NCBI RefSeq assembly: GCF_964355755.1
Contig: NC_092674.1
Location: 751,001 to 815,000 of the forward strand
Source of the DNA: Antedon mediterranea
Taxonomy: Eukaryota > Echinodermata > Crinoidea > Comatulida > Antedonidae
Direction of reading: 5' to 3'
Length of the DNA: 64,000 bases
Below, piece after piece: positions 1-11,563 of this stretch (positions are counted from its first letter, which is position 1; each line of letters opens with the position of its first letter). The notes under the pieces were generated by a model. That model was not told the origin of the DNA. It did not search any database and was given only the letters and a program-made list of their open reading frames with translations. Both the position numbers and the translations under genes were made by a program.

Positions 1-302
1 TCCAAATTCTTTTATGGAATGAAATTATGTTCATTCAATTGTACTATACTCTATACATTACTCTGAGAAAAAAAAAGAATTAAATAAGGGCTACTTATTT
101 TTAAAATGTTATTTTGTTATTTACTCAGAAGTTGATATTGTTGTTTTTAAAAAACATATTTCATGTGCTTCCAAAAGCGATAGCTTGGAATTGAAAGGGA
201 AGGATGTTATCCACCAAACTACAGCTCCACTGAAAACAAGCATCTAACATGCTTTCATATTACTGTACTAGATTTTTTTTTATTTTAAGATATGTATGTA
301 CA

Positions 303-308
303 TTTATT
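303..308 (-). terminator. Candidate ERAL1 polyadenylation signal
   Basis: AATAAA on the minus strand about 180 bp beyond the ERAL1 stop codon. It is the nearest canonical hexamer I see downstream. In such AT-rich DNA this is only a candidate. Confidence 0.35.
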
Positions 309-484
309 CATCACCATATAATTAATTTTATGTTTAAATTGACAGTACATCGTATCATTTAATTCCAGAAAACTGTCACCAGAAGGAAGTTGTCCCAAGT
401 TCTCTTCATCGGTGCTGCTGATCTGTAAATCCCAGAAGATTTCACAGCACATTTGTTTCTGTTTGTGCGCTTATTGGAATCAAA

Positions 485-3400
485 CTATTTTGCCAAGACA
501 ACGCTTAATTTCAGCATAATATCACAGTGGAATGCGTCCATGAGGTCTTGCTCACTAAATCTAGCAATTGTACGGATCCTTCGCAGAATTGATCCCTGTA
601 AAAATAAAAGGAGTTCTCATCATCATCTTATAATCATTGCATGTTTTAATATTCATATCGTCATACTCAGGGGAAGTAAGCTGATTGGTCAGATGTTACT
701 TACTAATAATAAGTAATGGTAACTTATGCACATGGAGAAACCTTTGCAAACAAATTACAAAGTAATTCTTTCAGTGTATACAGTAAAAATAAATACATTA
801 TCAGAAGCAAAACATCAATTAACCATTTAAGTCATAATCAATGTAATCATATTACTATTCATCATAAAAACAAAACTAGCAACAGCCAGTACTTACATAA
901 TGTGACTTTTTGTAGCAGATAAGTTTCTGGTTAATAAGCAAAGTACCACTTTCGTCATAATCCCAGTACAAATTTCGCTGCAGAAAAAAAAAATGAATTT
1001 GGCAGTTACAGGAATATGAAAATGTATCAAGAACTATTAGTCTCTGTCAGTGTATCATGAATACAATGCATGGAGAAAACATAAATTATATAAACCAAGT
1101 ACCAGCTTGTAACAGCTTAAAAGTCTAATAGTCAGACAAGGTAATGAAAGTACTGTATAATAATTTGAAAAAAGACACAGACAAGAAAAGGGTTGTAGCA
1201 TAACTACCAAAACGTCAAAACATTCTCACCCAAACTGTTCCTTTTGGAAACACACGGTGTACAGAAAACCTAACTTTAGTAGTGTTTATTCGACCTTTAA
1301 ACAATAAAGACGACAATTGTTTAAAATCGCACCTGATCAATGTTGTAAGGAATTTCTTGTTCAAGACATTCCAAAAGTTGTTCTCTAATGGCATCTTCAA
1401 GAATCTGCAGCGGACTAAGATCTGTAACTACTTTCTTATGATACTCCCATTCTTGTGGCGTAGCTTTATCAATTACAAACTCCTATATAAATAAAATATA
1501 AAAATAATTGTGAATTTCAATTTTCTATCAAGACCCAATTAATAAACAAAAACATTGACATTTTAACATGCATCAGTTTGAAAAGGCAGTGGAGCTGTAA
1601 ACGGATAAACTGATAAAATACTTTTATTGCAACTTTTGGGTTGAATTATACAAAAATATATACTTATACTTAAATGAAAAAATATATCAAATCCATCAAC
1701 GGAGCTGTAGCTTGGTGGTTAATGTGCTTGCCTTCCAATTCCAAGGTCCGGGGTTCAATCCTGACCTAGTGCCAGGAGGGTTGTGACTTTAACTCCACTC
1801 CCTAAGCCTCATAAGCATGATTAATTATAAAATAGTTTATCCATCCTGTAATTGGCGAGTTTGTGCTCGCTGTTGGATGTGCATATAACATTTTTTAACA
1901 AATTAATGATTGATACCTTCAATTCCTGGACACCATCTCCAGTTTTGGCTGAAATCATAAAAACCTTTTGAAAGAGATGCCATCCTTTTCGTCCTTTAAA
2001 TTCCTTAAACAACTCTCTTTTTCTTCTATTGGCTTCCAATTGTTGGTTTTTTCCATCATCAGTGTTGTCCGTTTCTTTTGGTCGATATACATTTGATATG
2101 CCATTTAGATTGTTAATATATTGATTTAGAAATTCTGCTTTTTCTGAGTTTAATCCAATAGTATGATTCTCAAAAACAATTTGTTCGTCATTACGATTTG
2201 ATGTACTTTTTTCTAGATGATGATTGGACAATTCTTCAGAATCTAAGTGGTTATTTGTGCTCATATTATGTAAACTTTCATTTTTCAAATCTTCTAAACT
2301 GTTTTCCCCATCAAAGCTCTTTGAATGTTCTGATAGTCTGTCTTCTTTAGAGGCAATATCAAGTCCTCCTTCTGATTCTTCTCCTTCACTCACCTCAAGT
2401 TCTGTTTCCTTCTTGTTATTTAATTCAGTTTCTTCACTTAATCCTTTGTATTGCAAGTACTTATTTCTGAAGCCTCTATTTTTAAGAAGTTTCTGAGTCA
2501 ATCTATCACTCATTTCGATTGCTTTGCCCTCAATGATACCATCTGTCAATAATGCTGTTAGTTCCACAAGGCTCTGTTTGTTTTTTAACATGTCTACTTT
2601 GTTTAAGACCAGAATGCAAGGAGTTTCTCTAAAGTTGTTAAGTTCTATGAGAATGTCCGTACTGATCTTCTTACATGTCCATTTATCAGCTACATCAACA
2701 ATCACTATGACTGTAATATAAGATGTTATAAACATATCAAATATGATAAAACTAGAATACAATAAACAAATGATTATTAATTTCTTGTAGTTTTTGATTT
2801 TTTTTTTCAGTATTCAGTAATTTACTTACTTAAATCGGCGATTGACAGAGTAGACTTGGGTGATACAATCAGCTCTCTTGGCAAAGCATGGCTAATAATA
2901 ATAAAAGAAATATTGATATAATTCTGCTTTTGAAGGAAGTTGACAGTACAGTAGAGTTAATCCACAGTCTTAAACTTATTTGAGGGCCTTCTACTCAATA
3001 GAAACATCTAGTATATCTACTACTACTACTGAATTTTTTTTTAAATATGTTTTTTTTAAACTGTTACCGTCTAGCTGAACTCATATTCACCATTCCAGGA
3101 GTATCCAAAATGATCTATTGAAAAAGAATTTTAAAATTGAATTTTGTTTATTATAAATGTAAGGATGTGGACGACAACACAAAAGGAAAAACACGCCTTT
3201 TCTCACTTTTACCACGGTCCGGTGGTGTATTTGGTTTTAATTTGTTTTTAGCATAACAATAGAGATCAGTATGGTCCTGAAAACCACAAAATAAATACAA
3301 TGAGAAACAAAAGTAAATAATATTCTAAAATACAAGCCAATTCTTAGTAACGACCTCACTTAACAGGCGACTCTAATAAAAAGGATTCTCTCTGAGGACT

Positions 3401-6400
3401 GCGACTATTACGTCAAACGGCACGTCTACCTAAACAGCCTCTGTATACTTTGTTAGAGTATACAAATACCTAATTAATTACCTACACAATTGCATCATAA
3501 GTGCCTGAATATTACTATTATATTACTAGAACAAATGCATGTTGGAATTTACTCACACTATTTGAATACTAAACTTAGTCTATTCATTGAATCAAGGAGT
3601 TATAATCTTAGGTTTGTGTAAAATATATAAACAATAACAAATCCATGGGCGCAGCCATTTTGTATGATAAATAGAGGGCGCACTACATGACGATCTATCA
3701 CGAGCATGGTAGCCTCGTGTGTACAAATTAATCAAGTGTGAACTGTAGGATGAACTATTTTATACAAACTGTTAACTAGAAACTATCTTCTATAAACTAA
3801 ACATTACTAAATCTATCTAAACATATTTTGTTAATACAAAGAAGGTTTATCACAAAAGTATAATTATATTATAACATTATATGGCATAAAATCCTAGTTC
3901 AAAGATTGTAACACAATACTATTCAATAGGCTTCCTAACTGCACATTCCATGAGTCAAGGTTAACCCAAAACAAATGTCTAGGCCTATGAATGCAATCAT
4001 CTTAAAATACAACATTAATGTTTCTTAAACATAACAGAATCTTATAAATGTATAACAAAGTAATATATGTATAAAGTAGAGTAATTACCTTTTAATCAGA
4101 TCTTTAATTAAGTAAGAGACAAAACTATCTGCTTCCTTGACCGGTTCATGAATACAAAAGAAAGCAAATCATTTGAAAAAGACTGTTACAATTATAGGGG
4201 GCAGCAACACCTATAGGGGGCAGTATTTAATTATCACATGATTAGATTAATCCCCACACTCCCCTGTTTAAGCTGAGTTTGTCCTCAAACTTAATATTAT
4301 TCACAACAAGAAGAATCTTTTCAGCATTTTCAGAGTCAATGCCAGCATCATCAGGCCAGTCAGGGTAAACGTCCCCAGTACCATCGTCTTCAACAAAGGA
4401 CTCTACACATTCCCCTTCGGCTCCCACAAAGTGTCTCATCTTCTTCTCTGGGAGAACATATACTGTGTTTCCATTCCCATGGGCAGCACGCCTAGTTGCT
4501 TCTAGTTCGGCTCTTAGCTCATCAACCGTCCTCTGCACATCTCGCAACGATGCCTTGCTTGCCATCACTGATCTCTAATGTTAAAGCCAAATACGATCCA
4601 CGATCCCACTTCTGACACCAAATTGTAAGGATGTGGACGACAACACAAAAGGAAAAACACGCCTTTTCTCACTTTTACCACGGTCCGGTGGTGTATTTGG
4701 TTTTAATTTGTTTTTAGCATAACAATAGAGATCAGTATGGTCCTGAAAACCACAAAATAAATACAATGAGAAACAAAAGTAAATAATATTCTAAAATACA
4801 AGCCAATTCTTAGTAACGACCTCACTTAACAGGCGACTCTAATAAAAAGGATTCTCTCTGAGGACTGCGACTATTACGTCAAACGGCACGTCTACCTAAA
4901 CAGCCTCTGTATACTTTGTTAGAGTATACAAATACCTAATTAATTACCTACACAATTGCATCATAAGTGCCTGAATATTACTATTATATTACTAGAACAA
5001 ATGCATGTTGGAATTTACTCACACTATTTGAATACTAAACTTAGTCTATTCATTGAATCAAGGAGTTATAATCTTAGGTTTGTGTAAAATATATAAACAA
5101 TAACAAATCCATGGGCGCAGCCATTTTGTATGATAAATAGAGGGCGCACTACATGACGATCTATCACGAGCATGGTAGCCTCGTGTGTACAAATTAATCA
5201 AGTGTGAACTGTAGGATGAACTATTTTATACAAACTGTTAACTAGAAACTATCTTCTATAAACTAAACATTACTAAATCTATCTAAACATATTTTGTTAA
5301 TACAAAGAAGGTTTATCACAAAAGTATAATTATATTATAACATTATATGGCATAAAATCCTAGTTCAAAGATTGTAACACAATACTATTCAATAGGCTTC
5401 CTAACTGCACATTCCATGAGTCAAGGTTAACCCAAAACAAATGTCTAGGCCTATGAATGCAATCATCTTAAAATACAACATTAATGTTTCTTAAACATAA
5501 CAGAATCTTATAAATGTATAACAAAGTAATATATGTATAAAGTAGAGTAATTACCTTTTAATCAGATCTTTAATTAAGTAAGAGACAAAACTATCTGCTT
5601 CCTTGACCGGTTCATGAATACAAAAGAAAGCAAATCATTTGAAAAAGACTGTTACAATTATAGGGGGCAGCAACACCTATAGGGGGCAGTATTTAATTAT
5701 CACATGATTAGATTAATCCCCACATAAATAAACAGTTAATTATTCTGTCAAAATTAGATATCACAGAGTAGTTTGTTCATTCATTATAGCTGTCGAAAAG
5801 GAGGATTTCATCCAGGAAGTTTATAGAGTGGTTTCCAAGCAATTTCCATTTTTATCCTTACCACTTGAGTATCCCGTTCTGTCAGCACTGCTGTTGCTTG
5901 GCGACGTGTAGTATGTACTTTCTTTGATACTGCACATATCTGTATAAAATAGGTTCATGTATGTATCAGTGGGGTGATTTTAGAAGGATGTTTCTTGCAG
6001 TTTATCTAAATCCAAAAACCCATGCCATGGCATTCCATGTACACAAATAATGCAAAGTCCCATTTTCAGAAGAATACTTAAATACTTGAATACTGTTGTT
6101 ATACAGCAAATAATTGGTTTATCACTAGCTTTCTTACCCTTCTACCAAGAAGTGTATTTACAAGTGTTGATTTTCCAGCATTCGGAGTGCCAATTATTGC
6201 AGCTCGGACACATCTCGGATTTTCTGGCTGAACAGGTGGTTTGATTAAAAGTAGTTCTTGTGCTCCTTTATCTGGATTGATAGGCTCAAACACCTCAGCA
6301 GTGTCATCTCCATGATTCTGCTGTACATCGTCATCTAATGAATGTGTTGACAGAGGCTTCTTGTTTATCTGTGACTGTGAAACACATCTCAAGGGATTTT

Positions 6401-7004
6401 TTAAAATGGTTAATTTAAAACTGTATGCTCTCCTGCATGAAATAACCAAATCTGAAATTATTAATAATAATATAATTATTAAATAATAAAAATTACAAAC
6501 ATAGATAGGCTTGGTTTTCTTTTTTAGGCTATATAATAATGCCTAATTTGAGGCTAGGCTTAGTCTAGCTCTAGCCTACCCTAGTTAGTTTGTTTTAGCC
6601 TAGGCTAGCTAGGCCTAGTTAGTAGGGGCCTAACTAGAGGCTAGAAAGGCGCCCTAGTAGTGGGCCTACTAGGCCTAGCCTAGTCCAAGCTTAGTCTAGT
6701 AATAGTAGGCTAGTAGTACTACTACTAGCTAGGACTAGGCCTAGTACTAGGCCTACTAGTAGTAATAGTAGAAGTAGTAGGCCCTTATTACTAGTCTAGC
6801 TAGACAGTTTATTTAGGCTAGACTCGAGCGAGGGCCTAGCTAGTACTAGGCTAGTTAGGCTTAATACAGAGTTTTGCGCTATCTATCTTAAAACATATAT
6901 TATTATAAATATACTACATTATACATACTTTTTCTACAAGTTGATGACTCAAAGGAATAAACCCTCATAAACTTGAACACGTTCCGAATAATGGAAGTCG
7001 CCAT
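485..7004 (-). CDS. ERAL1: ERAL1, mitochondrial Era-like GTPase (spliced, 9 exons)
   Basis: Exons on the minus strand: 7004-6929, 6451-6138, 5939-5862, 3114-3068, 2891-2830, 2710-1917, 1482-1333, 977-897, 595-485. All have GT-AG borders and matching phases, giving 570 residues and a TAG stop. Visible motifs: a basic N-terminus ([17 protein letters not shown]) fitting a mitochondrial presequence; G1 GTPNAGKST at the end of exon 2; a VHTTRRQA stretch (switch I/G2) in exon 3; G3 DTPG in exon 4; G4 NKVD in exon 6; a C-terminal KH domain in exons 7-9. The family chaperones the mitochondrial small-subunit rRNA during ribosome assembly. The start at 7004 is the first ATG in a good Kozak context (GCAATGG) and splices in frame to exon 2. 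Two oddities: exon 6 carries an extra acidic, serine-rich stretch of about 140 residues (human ERAL1 is about 437 residues), and about eight residues around the KH IGxxG loop are missing between exons 8 and 9. Confidence 0.93.
1700..1898 (+). mobile_element. tRNA-derived SINE
   Basis: The head looks like a tRNA: an A-box-like TAGCTTGGTGGTTAATG about 10 bp in, a CTTCCAA anticodon-like stretch, and a B box GGGGTTCAATCCTG at about 1750. A body of about 130 bp follows, with a small GGCGAGTTTGTGCTCGC hairpin near its end. It lies in ERAL1 intron 6 on the opposite strand to the gene. It is not a functional tRNA: the acceptor stem does not close after the B box. SINE family not identified. Confidence 0.6.
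3158..4258 (-). repeat. 3' LTR of the retrotransposon
   Basis: This is the downstream LTR in the element's own minus-strand orientation. It begins TGTGGGGATTAATC and ends CATCCTTACA on that strand. It looks identical to its partner at 4624-5724 wherever I compared the two. It contains a doubled TATAGGGGGCAG motif near 4193-4222. Confidence 0.9.
4242..4565 (-). pseudogene. gag remnant of the internally deleted LTR element
   Basis: The ATG at 4565-4563 opens a reading frame of 107 residues that fills the interior and runs a few codons into the 3' LTR. It begins with a predicted coiled coil ([17 protein letters not shown]), followed by a segment like the start of Ty3/gypsy gag proteins ([17 protein letters not shown]), then an acidic stretch. 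The rest of gag and all of pol are missing, apparently by a deletion joining early gag to the sequence next to the polypurine tract. It may be translated but cannot supply a capsid or any enzyme. Gag assignment is by resemblance only. Confidence 0.6.
4259..4269 (-). promoter_or_regulatory. LTR element polypurine tract
   Basis: AAACAGGGGAG on the minus strand, directly against the 3' LTR. This is the expected position and composition for the plus-strand priming site. Confidence 0.7.
4603..4620 (-). promoter_or_regulatory. LTR element primer binding site
   Basis: On the minus strand the sequence TGGTGTCAGAAGTGGGAT starts 3 nt inside the 5' LTR. A leading TGG pairs with the CCA 3' end of a primer tRNA, as usual for LTR retrotransposons. 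I cannot name the tRNA. Confidence 0.7.
4624..5724 (-). repeat. 5' LTR of the retrotransposon
   Basis: Partner of the LTR at 3158-4258, with the same length and termini and no differences noticed by eye. As the upstream LTR on the minus strand it would carry the element's promoter. Near identity of the two LTRs implies recent insertion. Confidence 0.9.
6535..6860. repeat. CTAG-rich cryptic simple-sequence tract
   Basis: About 325 bp in ERAL1 intron 1 is built almost entirely from shuffled CTAG, AGGCCTA and TAGTA words, with no fixed period. Both strands look alike because the words are palindromic. No coding potential. Confidence 0.7.
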
Positions 7005-7109
7005 TGCTGTTTGTTTGTTTGTTTAGTTTTGGTCTGACGTTGGGGTCGTGATGCGTCATTTCATAAGAGCATGGACTTTGGATTGGTTAAATAATATAAA
7101 CCAAATGTC

Positions 7110-7868
7110 ATCCCTTGAAGATTAATTACTCCAAACTAAAAGAAAGTCCTAGCCTTGAGAGTTATCTTCTTGATAAAACCAATTTCACAGGTGCAAGCTT
7201 AAAATTTAAATTAAGATCCAACACTTTACCTCTAGATGGACGAACCTGTAAATGGTCTAAAGAAATATCTGGCCACTGCACTATATGTCAGAGTGTGGTG
7301 AAATAGAAAATGTACAGCATTTTTTATTTAATTGCCAAGCTTTTAATGCTATAAGGGAGATCCAATTAGTGAAGCTAAATAATGACCTTGAAAATTTGAA
7401 TGAGTCTGCAACATGGGAACATTTTATAAATGGTGATGTTAATAAAAAAACTACAATAGTTTCAGGGGGAGATATTAACTTGGATCCTAGTAAAGCTGTC
7501 TTGACAGCATTTGACAAATACTGTAAGATTTCCTTAAAGTTGCCTGGAAAAAAAGATCCGAGTTAAAAAAGAGCTAATTTGCATTGTTGCTTTATAATTT
7601 TGTTTATTAATTTTCACTATATATTGTATTTAATGTTGCAGAGAAAGACTGGTGTAGGCCTACATCTCTGTAAATCTTTTTAAATTACTATTTGTGTTTA
7701 CTGTATTCGTTGATCTTAAAGTTTATTTTCATACTTTAATTTGTTAATTAACTATTGTATAATTCATTTCCTTTTCTTTTTCTTTAAACTTATTGAACGC
7801 ACCGTCATAAAACGTGTGCCGCTGTTCTAAAAGCGTCTGTTCAAATAAAGTTATTAGTTATTATTATT
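7110..7868 (+). mobile_element. 5'-truncated LINE, C-terminal end and 3' tail
   Basis: Two overlapping frames (about 7115-7306 and 7285-7566) encode the end of a non-LTR retrotransposon ORF2. They hold a Cys/His zinc-knuckle-like segment (HCTICQS, then VQHFLFNC) of the type that follows the reverse transcriptase domain, broken by a frameshift near 7290. A 3' UTR follows, ending at an AATAAAG and an (ATT)n microsatellite tail near 7848-7868, as in CR1/L2-like LINEs. The 5' end, including all of the reverse transcriptase, is missing. It lies about 110 bp upstream of the ERAL1 start codon, in the opposite orientation. Confidence 0.65.
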
Positions 7869-7896
7869 ATGGATTAAAGAATAGAATATTGAGGTA

Positions 7897-9720
7897 TATT
7901 CAGAGCGACATTTCGACGATCGCGCATTCTCTACTTCTACGGAGCGCCATTTATGCCTTTATTTACTTCCGAATTAGAAATAGTACTACGGTAACTGCTC
8001 CAGTGGACCAAATTTAGCACCGGTGGAGCACAGTGATATAAAATAGAAATAAGTCACTAATTTTAATATCTTTTCGTATGTTAATACACTGTGCTCACGT
8101 GGACCCAACTTGGCGCGCGCGCCAGTGAGCACACAGTGATATAAAATAGAAAAAAGTCATTAATTATAATATCTTTTCGTATGTTAATACACTGTGCTCA
8201 AGTGGACCCAATTTGGCACCAATGGGAGCACAGGGAAATAGTCACATACAAAAACATCGAGAAAAAATACTTCTGGAATTTAAAAATATTTCAAACTTGG
8301 TATATTTGTTCAATATCGGTTACTCCATCCGTGAACCAAAAGAAAAAATAGTTTCAAGCCACATCAGTGATTTTAATAACTCGCGTTTGCTTAAGATAAT
8401 ACTTACGAAAAAACATACAATTCAGACACAATATATGTTAAACTCTAATAACGATTTTTACAAAAAAAAAACCGGTTAGGAATTCGATTTTTTCCTGTAA
8501 ATTGAGCAACTTAAATTAAAAATATAACAAGAAATATATATTGAAATCAAGGAGTATTTTTTTTTACAAAAGAAATGTTCGTATGTTAATACACTGTGCT
8601 CCAGTGGATCCAATTTGGCGCCAGTTGAGCACAGGGAAATAGTCACATACAAAAACATCAAGAAAAAAATACTTCTGGATTTAAAAAATATTTCAAACTT
8701 GGTATATAAGTTCAATATCGGTTACTCCATCCGCAATGCAAAAGAAAAATTAGTTTCATATATTTTATCTTATTTCACTCTCCATCAATACAAAAACCAT
8801 CGGAGACAAACTATCTGTTTAAAACATGTTTATTCTGGGACGGTGCGGCCATACACACCAACTACCATAAACGTGTATTCATAACATATTAAAATACAAT
8901 AACTTGGGCATGAATCGGACATTTCGCTACCAATGTAGCAACATTGATTAACAAAATCTAAATTTAACAGTGTGGCGTGTTGACCGCGAATGACTAAACA
9001 ATAGCATCTTTCCCACTACACCTGCACAGCCATTGCATAACAACGTACGGCATACCAAACCGTTTCGTAGGCCTACACCTTCAATGAAAATAATAAATTC
9101 AATTTCTTTTAAAATTGAGAGCTTTTCTCCGGAAAGTGCACCTATTCATTGAAATATGAAATTAAATATTAAGTCTCTAGTTTTTTAAACCAGAAACAAC
9201 AGCAGAAACAAATCCGCCACTTACAGCTTGGTTTAACAGATACAAAGACAACTCCGAAACACTTAAATTACGACGAAACAGATAAAGATTGGAATTAAAA
9301 ATGTCAATATGGGGATGGGCCTGGACTAAACTATTATAAGATAAACTTAATCTACTGATGTAGGCCTAACCCTTTTAAAGAACATTGACTCTGCTAAAGG
9401 GAACACAAAGGATGAAGTTGTTGGGTCCACTTGAGCACAGTGTATTAACATACGAAAATGCAGTGACTTATTTCTATTTTATATCACTGCTCCACTGGTG
9501 CCAAATTTGATCCACTTGAGCACAGTGTATTAATATATGAAAATGTATTTAATTTAGTGATTTATTTCTATTCTACATCACTGTGCTCCACCGGTGCCAA
9601 ATGTGATCCACTTGAGCAGTTACCGTAGTACTATTTCTATTTCGGAAGTAAATAAAGGTATAAATGGCGCTCCGTAGAGAAGTAGAGAATGCTCCAGTCC
9701 TCAGAATGACGCTCTGAATA
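7897..9720. mobile_element. Foldback element with tandem GTGCTC/GAGCAC modules
   Basis: The left end (about 7897-8115) and the right end (about 9420-9720) are inverted copies. Both contain a segment ending in GGAGCGCCATTTATGCC or its complement, and the ends begin and finish with TATTCAGAGCG and CGCTCTGAATA. Inside are repeated modules of about 100 bp (ATACACTGTGCTC ... GAGCACAGTGATATAAAATAG). A larger duplicated block occurs at about 8180-8360 and 8585-8765. Two short ORFs there encode similar peptides only because the DNA is duplicated. No transposase is visible, so it is probably non-autonomous. Confidence 0.6.
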
Positions 9721-9756
9721 ATATTACGTCTTCAGAAAGTACAGATAGTTCTTAAT

Positions 9757-9903
9757 CTCTGTCTACACTATCAACCTTTATGTCACTGTAACAAACAAAT
9801 TGACAAAAAAGTGACAAAAAGTGATATGCCTAAATATGACATCATCGTGTCCATTATTATTACATCACATTTTTGTCAAACTAGTTAGATAGTGTAGACA
9901 GAG
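9757..9903. mobile_element. Palindromic MITE, copy 1
   Basis: Begins CTCTGTCTACACTATCAA and ends with its inverted counterpart TAGTGTAGACAGAG. The inner part has the family words GTGACAAAAAGTGATATGCC and a TGACATCATCGTGTCC block. The whole element can fold on itself. It is one of eight copies seen in this window. A TTAA-like flank at the better copies suggests a TTAA target site. Confidence 0.75.
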
Positions 9904-11563
9904 TCGTCCAGTCCAGTTAAACTTGTGGCTGACTGTATTAAACTCTTTAAATCAGCGGCACGCAATTTTTATGCGGCTTGGTTCCCACTAGCCGCAACGC
10001 AAGCGAATTGACCAATCGAAAGCTATAAGATTTCCAACTTGATTTGTTTGCGTTGCGGCTTATGTAGGCCATCCTCTATAGCATAGTCAATAGAAAGTTG
10101 ACTATGATCCTAGTGAGAACCAAGCTTAAGTGTTTAATTTAATTATACTTTTCTTGCAATAATTTTAAAAATTGTAAGACTTTGATTCCGAGTGCCTCGT
10201 GAGGCGTTTCCCGAATGATCGCACAATCAAAGCGGTATACTATCTGGGTATGATCAACTATGTTTCCACCCAATCATCCATTCATATACTGATGATGAAG
10301 TCAACCTGTGGCGACTATCGAAGCATGCTCAACAGTACTAAAAAAAGAAGAAGCCCATGGTTTTCTTTTCGAGGTTTTACGGTACAGTATGGTTCTCAGA
10401 TGTGTAGTGCCCTCATACGTTCATAAACTTTACGAAGTTTCGCGCAAAAAAGAAACATAAAAAAGCAGAGGGTCCTTGATAATAGAATAATCGGTTAGTT
10501 GTAATTAAACAAATCCATGAAATAATAATAATTAGTTAGATGAATTTGGGTAATCCTAATTGGGACAGAGAAGTTTCCGAATAAGTAAATTTTGAAAAGA
10601 TGTTCCTCGACGTTTTGATCAATAAGCTTTGATCGTCTTCAGGAGTGAGGTAAAATAGCTTGGAAAGGATTCAAACTCGGTAGTGTACATATTTTTAGAA
10701 ACAAAACAAAAATATAACATAATTTTCTTAGTAATCACAATCAAACATAGTTTATTTAGTTCACGGTACGAAGATAAAGACAAACATAATTCATAGGTTG
10801 AATATTCCGATCCGATCTGGTAAGGTGTTCTAAGGTCGATCGTTCACATTTTAATAAAAGTAGGCCTACTAAATTTTGTATGACATGAAATAAAAAAAAG
10901 GGTGGACTCCATTTTGTAAACATGTTCTATGACATGAAATAAAAAAAAGTGTGGACTCAAACCTATTTTGAATTGGTGGCCGCTATATTTTTTCTATCTA
11001 AATATCAGGTTATTTTGTATATTAAAGTGTTTTTAATACTTAGTTAGCTGGATTTGTAATAGAGGTCTGTAGAATCAATAATTGACATAGTAATAAGAAT
11101 AAATAACCCGTTCGTTATCTACAAAACGAACGGTCTTTTGTCCTTTAGTCTAGTGTTGTTTTGAGGATAGAAGTTTTTAAGTAAACAGAGCTTAAAAAGT
11201 CAATTAGATTTTCAATTTCTATTTCATTGAATTTTATTGATCAAAATGTGGCAAAAAATGTAAATGTTGTTTACTGAACTTTGCATAATGTGAGTTTATT
11301 TTTCCATTTTTAATTGAATGGTTGGATAATAATAAAAACATTACGGTTACGTGAATTTCATGACTTGCATGCTCGGACTTTGTAGGCCTACTCTCCGGTT
11401 TCTCACTCTAATCATGGAGTAATATTATACAAAACTTGCACTCTGACGTAATAGTTGAATAGTACGTGGCCACACAATCCTCCAATAAAACGACGACAAA
11501 AATCTATTCAGGTGTGTTGTAATAAGATTTAGATGTGAATGTGCTTTTATATGACTCAGTATA
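9904..11563. other. Intergenic, no gene seen
   Basis: AT-rich sequence without a convincing coding region. The only structure noticed is an imperfect direct duplication at about 10884-10960 around the words GACATGAAATAAAAAAAA and TGTGGACTC. Confidence 0.6.

Larger units (their letters stand above)
3158..5724 (-). mobile_element. Internally deleted Ty3/gypsy-like LTR retrotransposon, very young
   Basis: Two direct repeats of 1101 bp (3158-4258 and 4624-5724) lie at a constant offset of 1466 bp and flank an internal region of only 365 bp. The repeat termini are TG...CA. A 4-bp target duplication, TAAA, flanks the element (3154-3157 and 5725-5728). Read on the minus strand, a primer binding site follows the 5' LTR and a purine tract precedes the 3' LTR. 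The interior holds one short gag-like ORF and no protease, reverse transcriptase or integrase, so the copy depends on proteins supplied in trans. It sits in ERAL1 intron 3 in the same orientation as the gene, its edge 43 bp from the exon 4 splice acceptor. The Ty3/gypsy call rests on the gag-like start and the 4-bp duplication. Confidence 0.9.

Noticed and set aside
1700-1775. tRNA gene
   Set aside because: A and B boxes are present but the arms do not close into a cloverleaf, and an unrelated body follows, so this is a SINE head.
8213-8884. Two similar short ORFs (8213-8479 and 8615-8884) as a duplicated gene
   Set aside because: The similarity follows the DNA duplication inside the foldback element and extends outside the reading frames. 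No recognisable domain.
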